Source: Brevibacterium marinum
GTDB lineage: Bacteria; Actinomycetota; Actinomycetes; Actinomycetales; Brevibacteriaceae
NCBI RefSeq assembly: GCF_011927955.1
Contig: NZ_JAATJN010000001.1
Span: 1,426,001 to 1,490,000, forward strand
Direction of reading: 5' to 3'
DNA: 64,000 nucleotides
Below are positions 27,468 through 38,345 of the stretch, piece by piece. How positions within the stretch are numbered: position 1 is the stretch's first letter; each line of letters opens with the position of its first letter. The translations under genes and the position numbers were made by a program. A model generated the notes under the pieces. The model was given only the letters and a program-made list of their open reading frames with translations. It made no database searches and was not told the origin of the DNA.

Positions 27468-29579
27468 TCAGGATTGTTCCTCCACCCCGTCGGAGGCTTC
27501 GTCGACCACATCGACACTGACGATGCGCGCGATCGACAGGGACGCCTCGGCGCCGGTGGACTTCACCTTGCCCCGCACACGGCCACCGTTGACGGTGGCC
27601 GGGAGCATGTCGATGACGCGCTCCTGACCATGCGAATCGGCGAGCCTGATCGTGACCGTCCGGTGCTGTTGGGCGGCTTCCCGGAGCCGATCCATGTGCC
27701 CGAGCGGCTCGTCGGTGCTCGCGGCCGGCGTCGGGCGGGCAGCGGGGGAGCGGAGGATGCGGATGTACTCGCCGAGGTGCTCGTCGGTCACGCGTGCGCG
27801 TTTGCGCAGGTGCACCTCCGGGGCCGCCTGCGTGATGACCTTGCGCTTGCGCACGGGACCGGAGGGGGAGTGGAGCATGGCGTGGTGTTCGGCGGATTCG
27901 AGCAGGTGCATCGTGCGCTCGGGGCCCAACTGGCCCACGGCCACGGTCGGGGCCAGTCGGTCGAGGCCGGCGGGCAGCATGGCCTGGTCGGAGAGGATGA
28001 CGTCGAGGTCGACCGGGTCGTCGACGACGAGGACGGCCCGGGCGCCTGCGACCTGCACGCGGCGCAGCTTCGAGGCCGTGTTCTCGATGAGGAAGTTCAG
28101 CGTCGAGGGCAGGGCCTCGGCGCTGATCTCGGCGAGCTGGGCGAGGGCGTCGTCGGCGTTGATGCCGGTCTGCATGCTCGCTTCGATGGTGTCGGCGTCG
28201 ATGCGGTACACGGTGCCCTGCCCGCGGGCCTCGACGACGGCGAACCGGCGCAGGATACGATGGACCCTGGGATCGATGGGGCCGGTGGCCACGGCGGTGA
28301 GATCGGATTGGATGAGGACGGTCTCGACCTCGTCGACGAGGCCGGCCCGGACGGCGTCGATGACCTCGCCGGGCACCTCGAGGCCCTCCATGCTGAAGTT
28401 CACGGGCGCGATCGACGGGTCCTGGGCGGCCTCGGTGCTCATCGCGGTCTGCAGACCCTGGGCCAGAAGAGCCCCGAACCGACTGGGCCCGAAGTGATCG
28501 GGATTCTGCAGCGGGGTCGTGGCCAGACCGAACGCTCCGGCGGTGTGGAGGATCGCCTCGGTCATCGCGAACTCGTGGGCGGGGATGAGCGGACGTGTGG
28601 CCAGCACCTGCGCGTGGATCCACTCGGCCGACCGGGAGGATCCGAGCCCGATGCCGTCCAGGATCTCGAGGATCGTGAAGCGCAGCAGCGGCATCGTCGG
28701 CTGGGACTGGCTGAACCCCCTGAATAGGGACTTCTTCGGAGTCGCAAGGACGGTGAGGCGTTCGTTCGCGCTCGCCCCGGCCGCGAGCTGGGTGACGTCG
28801 AGGGGGTCGCGCAGCCAGGAGGTCACCAGCCCGGCCCAGAGCTGTGCCCGGTCGTCCTCGAGGACGCCGGCCGCGTCATCGCTGGCCGTCCACTGGGGGT
28901 CCATCGGGTCGTCGAGGACGCCGATGAGGCCCAGCGACTTCGCCGTGAGCAGCAGGGTGATGGTCTGCTCGAGACCCAGGTCGATGGTCTTCCCGATCCG
29001 GGTGACATCGCGTTTCGAGATGCCGCCGCTGGTCAGGCGGGAGATCGGGGAGCTCGCCAACTCGTCGACGAGTCCGCGCAGGGAGGAGATCACCTCGGCC
29101 ACGGCGGCGCGTTCGCTGTTGTGGATCAGCGTCGTCGGAATCGTCTCGCGGCTCGCGTCGAGTTCGGTGTTCGCGGTCTGCCAAGGGTTGGCGCGGGCGG
29201 ATTCGGCCGCCGAGGTGGGCAGCAGTGTGATGGCCTCGGACTGGATCCGCCAGGTGGTCTCCGTCGACGGCCATGCCAGGCCCAGGTCGCGCAGTCGGGG
29301 GAGAGCCGCCTCGGCGCGGGCATCGTCGATATGACGATTCTCACTTACGTCGATGTCCGACGAGGTGCGTGCGGCCTTGGCCATGTCGATGAACACATCG
29401 AGCTCGGCGGCGGACAGTGCTTCGATGCCCCGGGAGACCCCGATGCGCGAGGAAGCGGCCGCGGCCAGGGAAGGGATCGTCGGAGACTCGGGTTGGAGGA
29501 GATCGCGACGGGTCCGGACGAAGGACTCGAAGTCGGTATCGGCACTGTGGGACAGCCATTGGCTGAAGGTCATTGACAT
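27468..29579 (-). CDS. helicase-associated protein (XPB partner)
   Basis: 703 residues, similar in length and position to mycobacterial Rv0862c. It has no helicase motifs. The N-terminal two thirds are helical, with a winged-helix-like stretch near ISKRDVTRIGKTIDLGLEQTITLLL. The part around LNFLIENTASKLRRVQVAGARAVLVVDDP resembles the Helicase_C_3 region of XPB/Ssl2. A small beta-rich C-terminal module ends in ASLSIARIVSVDVVDE, WYL-like in outline. It probably modulates XPB or binds DNA. It is the first gene of the two-gene operon. Confidence 0.85.
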   Translation of the reverse strand: MSMTFSQWLSHSADTDFESFVRTRRDLLQPESPTIPSLAAAASSRIGVSRGIEALSAAELDVFIDMAKAARTSSDIDVSENRHIDDARAEAALPRLRDLGLAWPSTETTWRIQSEAITLLPTSAAESARANPWQTANTELDASRETIPTTLIHNSERAAVAEVISSLRGLVDELASSPISRLTSGGISKRDVTRIGKTIDLGLEQTITLLLTAKSLGLIGVLDDPMDPQWTASDDAAGVLEDDRAQLWAGLVTSWLRDPLDVTQLAAGASANERLTVLATPKKSLFRGFSQSQPTMPLLRFTILEILDGIGLGSSRSAEWIHAQVLATRPLIPAHEFAMTEAILHTAGAFGLATTPLQNPDHFGPSRFGALLAQGLQTAMSTEAAQDPSIAPVNFSMEGLEVPGEVIDAVRAGLVDEVETVLIQSDLTAVATGPIDPRVHRILRRFAVVEARGQGTVYRIDADTIEASMQTGINADDALAQLAEISAEALPSTLNFLIENTASKLRRVQVAGARAVLVVDDPVDLDVILSDQAMLPAGLDRLAPTVAVGQLGPERTMHLLESAEHHAMLHSPSGPVRKRKVITQAAPEVHLRKRARVTDEHLGEYIRILRSPAARPTPAASTDEPLGHMDRLREAAQQHRTVTIRLADSHGQERVIDMLPATVNGGRVRGKVKSTGAEASLSIARIVSVDVVDEASDGVEEQS

Positions 29580-29651
29580 CGCTGCTCAGTTTACCGTGAG
29601 GGGTACAATAGGTGGTCGGAAGAGCTTCTCAGATCGCGGAAAGGACGAGCA

Positions 29652-29882
29652 TTGTCAGCCAAACGTGTCGACACGACCATCGTCGTCGTGGCCGTTGCGG
29701 CCGCCGTCATCGGGGCGGTGTCGCTGATGGGCGTACTGGGCCAGGCCTGGATGGGATACGCGCCCTCGCATCTGCTGACGTATCTGCCGATGATCCTCCT
29801 CCCGATCGCATTCGCGCTCGTCGCGCTGGCCCTGGTCAGAGCGGCATTGAAACGCAGACAGACCGAGGTGGGCCAGAGCTGA
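29652..29882 (+). CDS. small two-helix membrane protein
   Basis: 76 residues from a TTG start supported by GGAAAGGACGAG just upstream. Two membrane helices (about 9-31 and 41-63) with a short outer loop WMGYAPSHLLTYLP and a basic tail RAALKRRQ. Family not recognised. It diverges from the helicase-partner gene across a 72-base gap. The start and reality of the gene rest on the good ribosome site and the clear membrane pattern. Confidence 0.65.
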   Translation: MSAKRVDTTIVVVAVAAAVIGAVSLMGVLGQAWMGYAPSHLLTYLPMILLPIAFALVALALVRAALKRRQTEVGQS

Positions 29883-30315
29883 AACCCGGCCGCGGGCGCT
29901 GTCACGCTCACCTGCACATCCGCTGAGGCGAGGGCCTCGCTGCGGATCGGGTGACTGGTCGGCGCCGGGCACACTCCCAGCGGCGCGGCGCTTCGCCGTT
30001 GTTCGCCCCATCGCAGGCAGTGCGCACGGTCGCAGGCCGTTTGAACGGTCGCCGGGCGTTCGCACGGTCGTCGGACTGCCGAGGACCGGACGGCTGCGGC
30101 CGGGGCTCTCACCCGGCGAATCCTCCGAGCAAGCACCTGACTCGGATGCGGCCGGAGTCGGCACATTGCGGCGCACCGCGGCACAGACGCTCGGCCGTCG
30201 GCGAGATCGGTGAAGCGGACAGTGACGGAAGCGGACGCCGGGCCCCGCACCACCGATGAGATGTACTACTGATGAGACGACCACTGATGACAAGCACCAC
30301 TGAGGAAAGGACATC
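29883..30315. other. 433-base gene-free interval before the csp/DUF3027 operon
   Basis: No credible gene on either strand. It contains short imperfect repeats around CGGTCGCAGGCCGTTTGAACGG and CGGTCGCCGGGCGTTCGCACGG (about 30020-30070). The final 70 bases hold tandem CACTGATGA-like and GATGAGA words and then GAGGAAAGGACATC, the ribosome site of the cold-shock gene. Confidence 0.5.
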
Positions 30316-30696
30316 ATGCCAACCGGACGCGTGAAATGGTTCGACGCCGACAAAGGCTTCGGCTTCGTCATCGCCGAGGACGGATCGCAAGCCTTCCTCC
30401 ACTCCTCGGTCCTGCCGGAGGATGCGGAGGTCACCAAGGGCACACGGCTCGACTACGATGTGGTCGAGTCCCGTCGCGGAGCCCAGGTGCTCAAGGCCCG
30501 ACTGCTGTCGGGGCCCGCGAAGGTTGCGAAGGTGCGCAGACGCAAGCCCGAAGAGATGGCGGTTATGGTTGAAGACGTCATCAAGGTATTGGATGACCTC
30601 AACAACGGACTGCAGCACGGCCGCTACCCCGATTCCTCACACGGAAACAAGGTAGCCTCTCTGTTGCGGGCAATTGCCGACGATTTGGAGTCCTGA
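30316..30696 (+). CDS. cold-shock-domain protein with C-terminal extension
   Basis: 126 residues. The cold-shock domain fills about 1-65: GRVKWFDADKGFGFVIAEDG with RNP1 KGFGFV, then QAFLHSSVL for RNP2. A basic linker (KVAKVRRRKPEE) leads to a helical C-terminal region (about 80-126). This longer form is typical of actinobacteria (CspB-like, for example Rv0871) and differs from the 67-residue protein at 7947. It binds single-stranded nucleic acid. The stop overlaps the DUF3027 start (TGATG), so the two are coupled. Confidence 0.92.
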   Translation: MPTGRVKWFDADKGFGFVIAEDGSQAFLHSSVLPEDAEVTKGTRLDYDVVESRRGAQVLKARLLSGPAKVAKVRRRKPEEMAVMVEDVIKVLDDLNNGLQHGRYPDSSHGNKVASLLRAIADDLES

Positions 30697-31646
30697 TGTC
30701 ATCACTGTTCAGTGATTGGTTGGCCGGCCAGGGTGCCGAGCCGACGAACGACCCTGCGCCCGCCGCGGACGCACCGTCTGCAGATGCCGCACCGTCCGAG
30801 GTGACTGCTGGGTCGGCTGCCGACTCGGGCCGCTCCGCAGAGACGACGGCGGCCCCGGCGAAGCCGGCCAAGGCCGCACGGGCGGGTTCGGACAAGATCG
30901 TCCTCGACACGCAGCTGGCCGCGGCCAGCGACATCGCCAGGTCCGCCATCGCCGAGGTTGCCGGCAGCTCCGTGGTCGGCGAGCACCTCGGCGCCCTGGC
31001 AGAAGGCACCCGCCTGGTCACCCACTATTTCGCGTGCACCGATCCGACCTACCGCGGTTGGCGCTGGGTCGCCGTCCTCGCCCGGGCACCCCGGGCGAAG
31101 AAGGTCACGGTCTGCGAAACCGCGCTTCTGCCCGGGCCCGATTCGCTGGTCGCTCCCGAATGGGTTCCGTGGGAGCAGCGGCTCGAGCCCGGCGACCTGA
31201 CCCCGCGGGACACCCTGCCCAAGGTCGAGGACGATCCGAACCTGCAGCAGGGCTTCGAGCAGCTCGAAGAGACCTCCGACGGCAATCTCGACGAGATCCC
31301 GAATTTCGAGTTCGGACTCGGCCGCCGCCGGGTCCTCTCGCCCGAAGGGATCTCGGCCGCCGCCTCCAGGTGGGCCGAGTCCGAGACCGGAGCGGAATCG
31401 GAGTTCGCGGCCAAGGCCTCGGCGCACTGCTCCAGCTGCGGCTATCTCATGCCCCTCGCGGGATCGCTGAGACAGAAGTTCGGCGTCTGCGCCAATGGGT
31501 GGTCCCCGGCCGACGGCAAGGTCGTCGCACTCGACTTCGGCTGCGGAGCGCATTCGGAGACGGACGTTCGCCGCCAGGGCACGGATCCCGCCGAGGCCGT
31601 CGTCGACGACTACTCAGCCGGCGAACTCGAGTTCCAGGAGGGCTGA
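30696..31646 (+). CDS. DUF3027 domain protein
   Basis: 316 residues. An Ala/Pro-rich, probably disordered N-terminus (1-65) precedes the DUF3027 core: AEGTRLVTHYFACTDPTYRGWRWVAVLAR and EWVPWEQRLEPGDLTPRDTL. Cysteines in CSSCGYLMPLAG and VCANGWSP could bind a metal, as the spacing resembles a zinc site. The function is unknown. It follows the cold-shock gene with a one-base overlap, a pairing widely conserved in actinobacteria, which suggests an RNA-related role. Confidence 0.88.
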   Translation: MSSLFSDWLAGQGAEPTNDPAPAADAPSADAAPSEVTAGSAADSGRSAETTAAPAKPAKAARAGSDKIVLDTQLAAASDIARSAIAEVAGSSVVGEHLGALAEGTRLVTHYFACTDPTYRGWRWVAVLARAPRAKKVTVCETALLPGPDSLVAPEWVPWEQRLEPGDLTPRDTLPKVEDDPNLQQGFEQLEETSDGNLDEIPNFEFGLGRRRVLSPEGISAAASRWAESETGAESEFAAKASAHCSSCGYLMPLAGSLRQKFGVCANGWSPADGKVVALDFGCGAHSETDVRRQGTDPAEAVVDDYSAGELEFQEG

Positions 31647-31654
31647 CACACTCG

Positions 31655-32914
31655 ATGGCGCACACGTTCCGGTCACTGGCCGAACCGAACTACCGACATT
31701 GGTTCGCCGGTGCCCTGATCTCGAACACCGGAACGTGGATGCAGAGGACGGCCCAGGACTGGATCGTCCTCACTCAGCTGACGAACAACAATGCCTCGGC
31801 CCTGGGTGTGACCATGGCGCTGCAGATGGGGCCGCAGCTGATCATGTTCCCCTTCGCGGGAGCGATCGCCGACAAGTTCTCCAAGCGCAAACTGCTCATG
31901 GTCACCCAGTCGCTTCTGGGAGCCGTGGGCCTGCTGCTGTTCGTGCTCGTCATCACAGACGCCATCGTCCTCTGGCACGTGTACATGACGGCGCTGGCCC
32001 TGGGCATCCTGGCCACCCTCGACAATCCGTCACGACAGGCCTTCGTCTCCGAACTCGTCGGGGAGAAGCTGCTGCCCAACGCCGTCAGCCTCAACTCCGC
32101 GTCATTCAACGGCGCCCGCATGATCGGTCCCGCCGTCGCCGGAGTCCTCACCGCGCTCATCGGCGCCGGGCCGGTGTTCCTCATCAGCGGCCTCGGATTC
32201 GCCGCGACGCTGACCGTGCTCATCCGCTTGGACCGGACCCGGCTCCACCCATCGGGGCGCCGCGGTGTGGGCGGGGTTCTGGGCGGATTCAGATACCTGC
32301 GAAGGCGCCCGGACGTGACCGTCGTGCTCGTCGTCCTCTTCCTGGTCGCGACCTTCGGATTCAACTTCAACATCTACACCTCCACGATGGCCAAGATCGA
32401 GTTCGGCAAGGATGCGAGTGGCTTCGGTCTGCTCAACTCCGTCATGGCGATCGGGTCCGTGACCGGGGCGCTGGCCTCGGCGAAGCGGGAGAAGCCGAGG
32501 TTGCGGTTCATCTTCGGAGCCGCAGGCGGGTTCGGTCTGGCGGTGGGCACGGCCTCCCTCATCCCCAACTACTTCGTCTTCGCGGCCTCGCTGATCCTCG
32601 TCGGATTCGCCTCGCTGACGATGATGACCTCCGCCAACGCCTATGTGCAGACGACGACTCCCGCCCACTACCGCGGTCGGGTCATGGCCATCTACGCCGC
32701 CGTCGTCATGGGCGGCACTCCGATCGGGGCTCCACTGGCGGGATGGGTCGCCGATGTTTTCGGGCCGCGCATGTCGATGGTCGTCGGAGCCGGCTCGGGC
32801 TTCGCCGCCTTCGGCGTGGGGCTGGTGTGGATGATCGTGTCGAAGAACCTGCGCCTGCGATACGATCCCAAATCACGCATCCGCCTCCACATCAGCTATC
32901 ACGGTCGGCCGTGA
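31655..32914 (+). CDS. MFS transporter
   Basis: 419 residues with about twelve membrane helices. It begins FRSLAEPNYRHWFAGALISNTGTWMQRTAQDWIV, the start of the EntS/DHA3-type exporter group, and has a loop FAGAIADKFSKRKLLM resembling the MFS motif A. It probably exports a drug or siderophore-like compound using the proton gradient. The ATG follows the DUF3027 stop by 8 bases, so it is likely in the same transcript. The substrate cannot be inferred. Confidence 0.9.
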   Translation: MAHTFRSLAEPNYRHWFAGALISNTGTWMQRTAQDWIVLTQLTNNNASALGVTMALQMGPQLIMFPFAGAIADKFSKRKLLMVTQSLLGAVGLLLFVLVITDAIVLWHVYMTALALGILATLDNPSRQAFVSELVGEKLLPNAVSLNSASFNGARMIGPAVAGVLTALIGAGPVFLISGLGFAATLTVLIRLDRTRLHPSGRRGVGGVLGGFRYLRRRPDVTVVLVVLFLVATFGFNFNIYTSTMAKIEFGKDASGFGLLNSVMAIGSVTGALASAKREKPRLRFIFGAAGGFGLAVGTASLIPNYFVFAASLILVGFASLTMMTSANAYVQTTTPAHYRGRVMAIYAAVVMGGTPIGAPLAGWVADVFGPRMSMVVGAGSGFAAFGVGLVWMIVSKNLRLRYDPKSRIRLHISYHGRP

Positions 32915-33116
32915 AACTCGGCTGGGCGATGGTTGGCCGGTGCTGGGCGGTCGCGTCTGAACGGTGCCGGGAGGCTCTGTGCGTCGGTTGGCTGGTCGGT
33001 GGATGGGCGATCGCGTCTGGGCTGTACTGGGGGTCGCGTCTGGCTGTTCCTGAGGCTCGGACCGATCCGCATCGCCTAAGATCAGGAACACCTATGAGCA
33101 ACAGATCGGACAGACA

Positions 33117-33614
33117 GTGAACGCGGACATCATCACCTCGGCGTTGGTCGGACTGGCGATCCTCGTCGGCTGCCTCGGCATCATCCTGCCCGTGCTGCCG
33201 GGATCCATCCTCATCGGAATCGGCGTCCTCGTGTGGGCGATCGTCATCGGCGGACCGATGGCCTGGATCGTCTTCGCCATCGACGCCGTCTTCGTCGCGG
33301 CCGGCATGAGCGCGTCCCTGGTGCTGACGGGCAGAAGGCTCAAGGACATGGAAGTCCCCAACAAGTCGGTGCTTCTGGGCGGAATCCTCGGCATCGTCGG
33401 CTTCTTCGTGATTCCGGTCCTCGGCCTGCCGATCGGCTTCATCGCCGGGCTCTACCTCGCCGAATACCTGCGGATCAAGGAAGCGAAGGAGGCTTGGGAC
33501 TCCAGCTGGGAATCACTCAAGGCGATCGGCATCGGTGTCGCCATCGAGTTCATCCTCGCCCTGCTGGCCGCGATCACCTTCGGCATCGGCGTCTTCATCC
33601 ACTTCTTCGCCTGA
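33117..33614 (+). CDS. DUF456 membrane protein
   Basis: 165 residues from GTG. Four to five membrane helices dominate: ILVGCLGIILPVLPGSILIGIGVLVWAIV at the N-terminus, a central GGILGIVGFFVIPVLGLPIGFIAGLYLAEYLR, and a C-terminal pair. The LPVLPG and GLPIGFIAG motifs with repeated Gly/Pro are typical of DUF456. The function is unknown. It is a single gene preceded by about 200 bases containing GATCGCGTCTG-type short repeats. Confidence 0.85.
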   Translation: MNADIITSALVGLAILVGCLGIILPVLPGSILIGIGVLVWAIVIGGPMAWIVFAIDAVFVAAGMSASLVLTGRRLKDMEVPNKSVLLGGILGIVGFFVIPVLGLPIGFIAGLYLAEYLRIKEAKEAWDSSWESLKAIGIGVAIEFILALLAAITFGIGVFIHFFA

Positions 33615-34046
33615 GGTCGCGCGGCGGGCGAGGGGTTGCACGTCCGTGAGGGCCTGGGAGCGAGGGGCTGCGCGTCCGTGAGGGCGGTCCCGTGCCGACT
33701 GAGTCAGAGTCGGCTGCGTCCGTGTCGTCCAGCACCGCGTGATCGGCATACGATGCCCCCTGGCGCATCACGCGCTCCGTGTACGACGCCTCGGCGCATC
33801 ACACGCTCCGCGTACGACGCCTCGGCACTCCAATCTTCCGCGGCATCACGCACCGGTAGCTTCACGTTCTACAGCTGCTCGCAGTCTCTACAGACAGTTC
33901 AGCACCCCGCACCACCAGCTCTGAAACAACTCCCTGCAACGGGGTGTTTCGGTGTTGACGGTGTGGGGTGCTGAAAGTCATCGCCGGGATCGCTTTTGAG
34001 CGGGAGGGTCCGCGGCAATACCGGAGGGCGCTCGTGAATGATCGCG
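33615..34046. other. 432-base gene-free interval with repeats
   Basis: Two 31-bp tandem copies of GGCGCATCACRCGCTCCGYG-type sequence lie at 33762-33792 and 33793-33823. A 16-bp inverted repeat (33898-33913 with 33960-33975, one mismatch) surrounds 46 bases. No coding region is credible here. Confidence 0.6.
33898..33975. repeat. 16-bp inverted repeat near the serC 3' end
   Basis: TTCAGCACCCCGCACC at 33898-33913 pairs with 33960-33975 at 15 of 16 positions. The loop holds a second partial pairing around CAACTCC and GGGGTGTTT. It could fold into a branched RNA. There is no T-run on either side, so a simple terminator is not certain. Confidence 0.6.
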
Positions 34047-36033
<1,987 letters not shown>

Positions 36034-36362
36034 CCCGGGAGTTCGGCTTGCCCTCGGGCATCGAGCGGTCCGCGTCGAAATAATCGGACCGATGTCGGTG
36101 TTGGCCGGGACAGGCGTCGCCATGGTCTATGCATCGACTGCGCGAGCGGTCCGTGAAGTGTCGTCGGGCAGACGAGAAGGACCGGACCATGGTTGGTGTG
36201 GGCGGACGCGAACGGGACCGCAGTTCCACACGGCGAATGGACGGCAGACGTCAACGTCGGTTGAACTCACGTGATTGCCTGAACGCGGGATAGGATTGAT
36301 GCGAAGAACGCCTGAAACGGTCGAATGGGCCTGAAGACGAAGAGTGGAGTGGCTGGTCTGAA
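36034..36362. other. 329-base interval upstream of the DtxR-type gene
   Basis: No credible gene. A TAGGAT hexamer at about 36291 is a plausible -10 box for the regulator downstream. I saw no clear iron-box palindrome. Confidence 0.4.
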
Positions 36363-37049
36363 GTGAATGACCTCATTGATACAACCGAGATGTACCTCAA
36401 GTCGATCATCGAGCTTGAGGAGCAGTCGATCGTGCCGCTGCGGGCGCGGATCGCCGAACGATTGGAACACTCTGGTCCCACCGTTTCACAGACCGTGGCT
36501 CGGATGGAGCGTGACGGTCTGCTGCACGTGAGCAACGATCGGCATCTGGAGCTGACACCCGAGGGGCGTCGCATCGCGACAGAGGTGATGCGCAAGCACC
36601 GTCTGGCCGAACGACTCCTCTCCGACGTCGTCGGACTCGAGTGGGAACTCGTCCACGACGAAGCCTGCCGCTGGGAGCATGTGATGAGCGAGCAGGTCGA
36701 GCGCAAGCTCGTCACCCTGCTCCCGGAGACCTCATCGGGTCCGTACGGCAATCCGATCCCTGGCCTTGACATGATCGGCGGAGATGCGACGGCCGGCATC
36801 GAGGTCATCGACCTGGCCACCGCCGTTGCCCGTGATGGTGCCAAGGAGCTGCGGATCGCGTGGTTGGCCGAACCTCTGCAGGTCGACATCCATCTCCTGC
36901 AGCAGTTCCAGGTCGCCGGCGTCCTGCCGGGCAGCGATGTCGATATCTCACGCAACGGTGAGTACATCACGGTGCAGGTCCCCGGTGCCCAGGACGTACT
37001 CGACCTGCCGTTGGACACGGCATCACACGTATTCGCCTATACGAAGTGA
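36363..37049 (+). CDS. DtxR/IdeR-family metal-dependent repressor
   Basis: 228 residues from GTG. The winged helix covers about 1-65 (IDTTEMYLKSIIELEEQ and HSGPTVSQTVARMERDGLL). The metal-binding and dimer domain (about 66-140) has MRKHRLAERLLSDVVGLEWELVHDEACRWEHVMS with its His, Glu and Cys ligands. A C-terminal SH3-like domain (about 150-228) completes the iron-dependent type. It represses iron uptake genes when bound to Fe(II). No iron genes adjoin it. The foreign-looking patch begins just after its stop. Confidence 0.92.
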   Translation: MNDLIDTTEMYLKSIIELEEQSIVPLRARIAERLEHSGPTVSQTVARMERDGLLHVSNDRHLELTPEGRRIATEVMRKHRLAERLLSDVVGLEWELVHDEACRWEHVMSEQVERKLVTLLPETSSGPYGNPIPGLDMIGGDATAGIEVIDLATAVARDGAKELRIAWLAEPLQVDIHLLQQFQVAGVLPGSDVDISRNGEYITVQVPGAQDVLDLPLDTASHVFAYTK

Positions 37050-37078
37050 GACCCCAGCGCCCACTGACGGCCGAAGAC

Positions 37079-37105
37079 TGACGGGCTGCGACACCGACGT
37101 CGGGT
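37079..37105. repeat. copy 1 of a 22-28 bp repeat
   Basis: TGACGGGCTGCGACACCGAC and the seven bases after it. A 22-base core starting GGCTGCGACACCGAC recurs at 38301-38322, and a variant of the longer form at 38329-38353. The copies bracket the toxin fragment, possible immunity gene and transposase remnant. Confidence 0.8.
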
Positions 37106-37278
37106 CCGTCCTCGGAGCGCCGCAGTACGCCAGCTACCGAGAGGCGAATGACACCTACCGGTACACCGCCCCTGTAAAAATCATCGAGAAAGGCGAAGTT
37201 AAGCGAACCTACCATCCATTGGTCGTAGTGTCTGCTGAATCCTACAACGTCATTACCGCATATCCGCGAACCAAATAA
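37106..37278 (+). pseudogene. headless toxin-like C-terminal fragment
   Basis: An open frame with no usable start codon codes for about 55 residues containing YREANDTYRYTAPVKIIEKG and ending AESYNVITAYPRTK. The last part resembles the C-terminal strands of BECR-fold RNase toxins (EndoU, colicin E5 and CdiA-CT types), which often end in a TAYP-like motif. The stop is followed two bases later by a small gene like an immunity gene. Base composition is visibly lower in G+C than the flanks. I read it as a displaced toxin tip; the family assignment is tentative. Confidence 0.5.
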
Positions 37279-37279
37279 A

Positions 37280-37636
37280 ATGAGTGAGAAGTTGATTCAT
37301 ACGGTGGAAGGCCTCGCACTGACGTTGAAGTCATTCGGGGATGTAAACAATCTCGGTCAGACGTCCTTTGATCTTCACACCACTGATCCAGTGTCACCAA
37401 GGGCAGTGACAGTTGAGGTAACGCAGGAAGACCTTGAAGGACGGCTCCGGGCTATCGCTGGCAACCACCCAGAGCAGGCATGGGGCGAAGAGAGTTTGAC
37501 ACCCGGAGAGGCCGCAGGACGATTGTTGACTGTGCATCTGGAGGAGGTCATAGACAACCTGGACGAGGGGACTGAAACTGTTGTGATCTCCAAAGACGGT
37601 ATTTTCGCTAAACCTCAATCCATCGATTTGGGCTGA
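37280..37636 (+). CDS. possible immunity protein for the toxin fragment
   Basis: 118 residues, acidic, no signal peptide or membrane helix: MSEKLIHTVEGLALTLKSFG at the start and TETVVISKDGIFAKPQSIDLG at the end. Family not recognised. Size, acidity, low G+C and the two-base gap after a toxin-like C-terminus fit an immunity protein. It is intact, unlike the fragment before it, as expected if it still protects against related toxins from other cells. The alternative is an unrelated small acquired gene. Confidence 0.55.
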   Translation: MSEKLIHTVEGLALTLKSFGDVNNLGQTSFDLHTTDPVSPRAVTVEVTQEDLEGRLRAIAGNHPEQAWGEESLTPGEAAGRLLTVHLEEVIDNLDEGTETVVISKDGIFAKPQSIDLG

Positions 37637-37754
37637 AGCCGCACGCTGGTCTGGATTTCGGTGTTTGGGCAGGTTCCGGGCTCTCGCTGCCCGGAGAGTT
37701 CCACGTCAAATCCTCGTATCGCGCCGTTGCTGGCTCGTCGGTCAGGCCACAGCT

Positions 37755-38345
37755 TGACCAGGTGGAGCATTCGCTGCAGCGAACAGGCGCGTCCACCCCT
37801 TTCCCACAGCCTGGGCAGGTGCAGCCTCACCCGCCGGGTTGAGGTCGCAACTCGGGCCGGAACACTGATCAACTTTCCGAATCGTTGCCGGCGTGGTCTT
37901 GGTGAGCCTCACTCCGGCGACCGTCGCCGCCGCTCGAGCGGGGGCACCTCCCGCTTGCGGGGAAGATTGAACGCCATCACGGCCAACACCAGCCAGGCGG
38001 CATTGGCATTGATCTCTCCCGACGGCAGATGAGTCGGGGTGCGGCTCTTGACATCAACGTAGACGTAGTCGGCGGGATCTGCGTACTCAGACTGGTCAGT
38101 ACCAGGCAGGCGAAGGCATCGAGTTGACGAACATGGCCGAAGGTGAACGTCCGCAGGAAGGAACCCAGGGCCGAGGGAGCGTACCTGCCGGTGAAGAGCG
38201 TGTTCATGCCGCCGTGGCGTAGTAGGGCCAAGTCGTCGATGGAATCGGCACCAGCGATCATTCCCGCTACCAGCGAGGAAACTTTCGCTCCTGCGTTGGG
38301 GGCTGCGACACCGACGTCGGGTGCTCGCCTGACGGGCTGCGACAC
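37755..38345 (-). pseudogene. IS1380-family transposase remnant
   Basis: On the minus strand, pieces of one transposase appear in different frames. First comes GMIAGADSIDDLALLRHGGM with TFGHVRQLDA (about 38120-38300). Then comes INANAAWLVLAVMAFNL (about 37970-38060), then ISVPARVATSTRRVRLHLP (about 37810-37870). These are characteristic IS1380 segments. The middle, including most of the catalytic domain, is missing and frames shift at least twice. The element is dead. No clean terminal repeats are visible. It marks this patch as a landing site for mobile DNA. Confidence 0.8.

Noticed and set aside
27438..28727. 429-codon open frame on the plus strand
   Set aside because: It lies wholly over the helicase-partner and XPB genes on the other strand, is rich in Gly/Asp/Val shadows and shows no domain.
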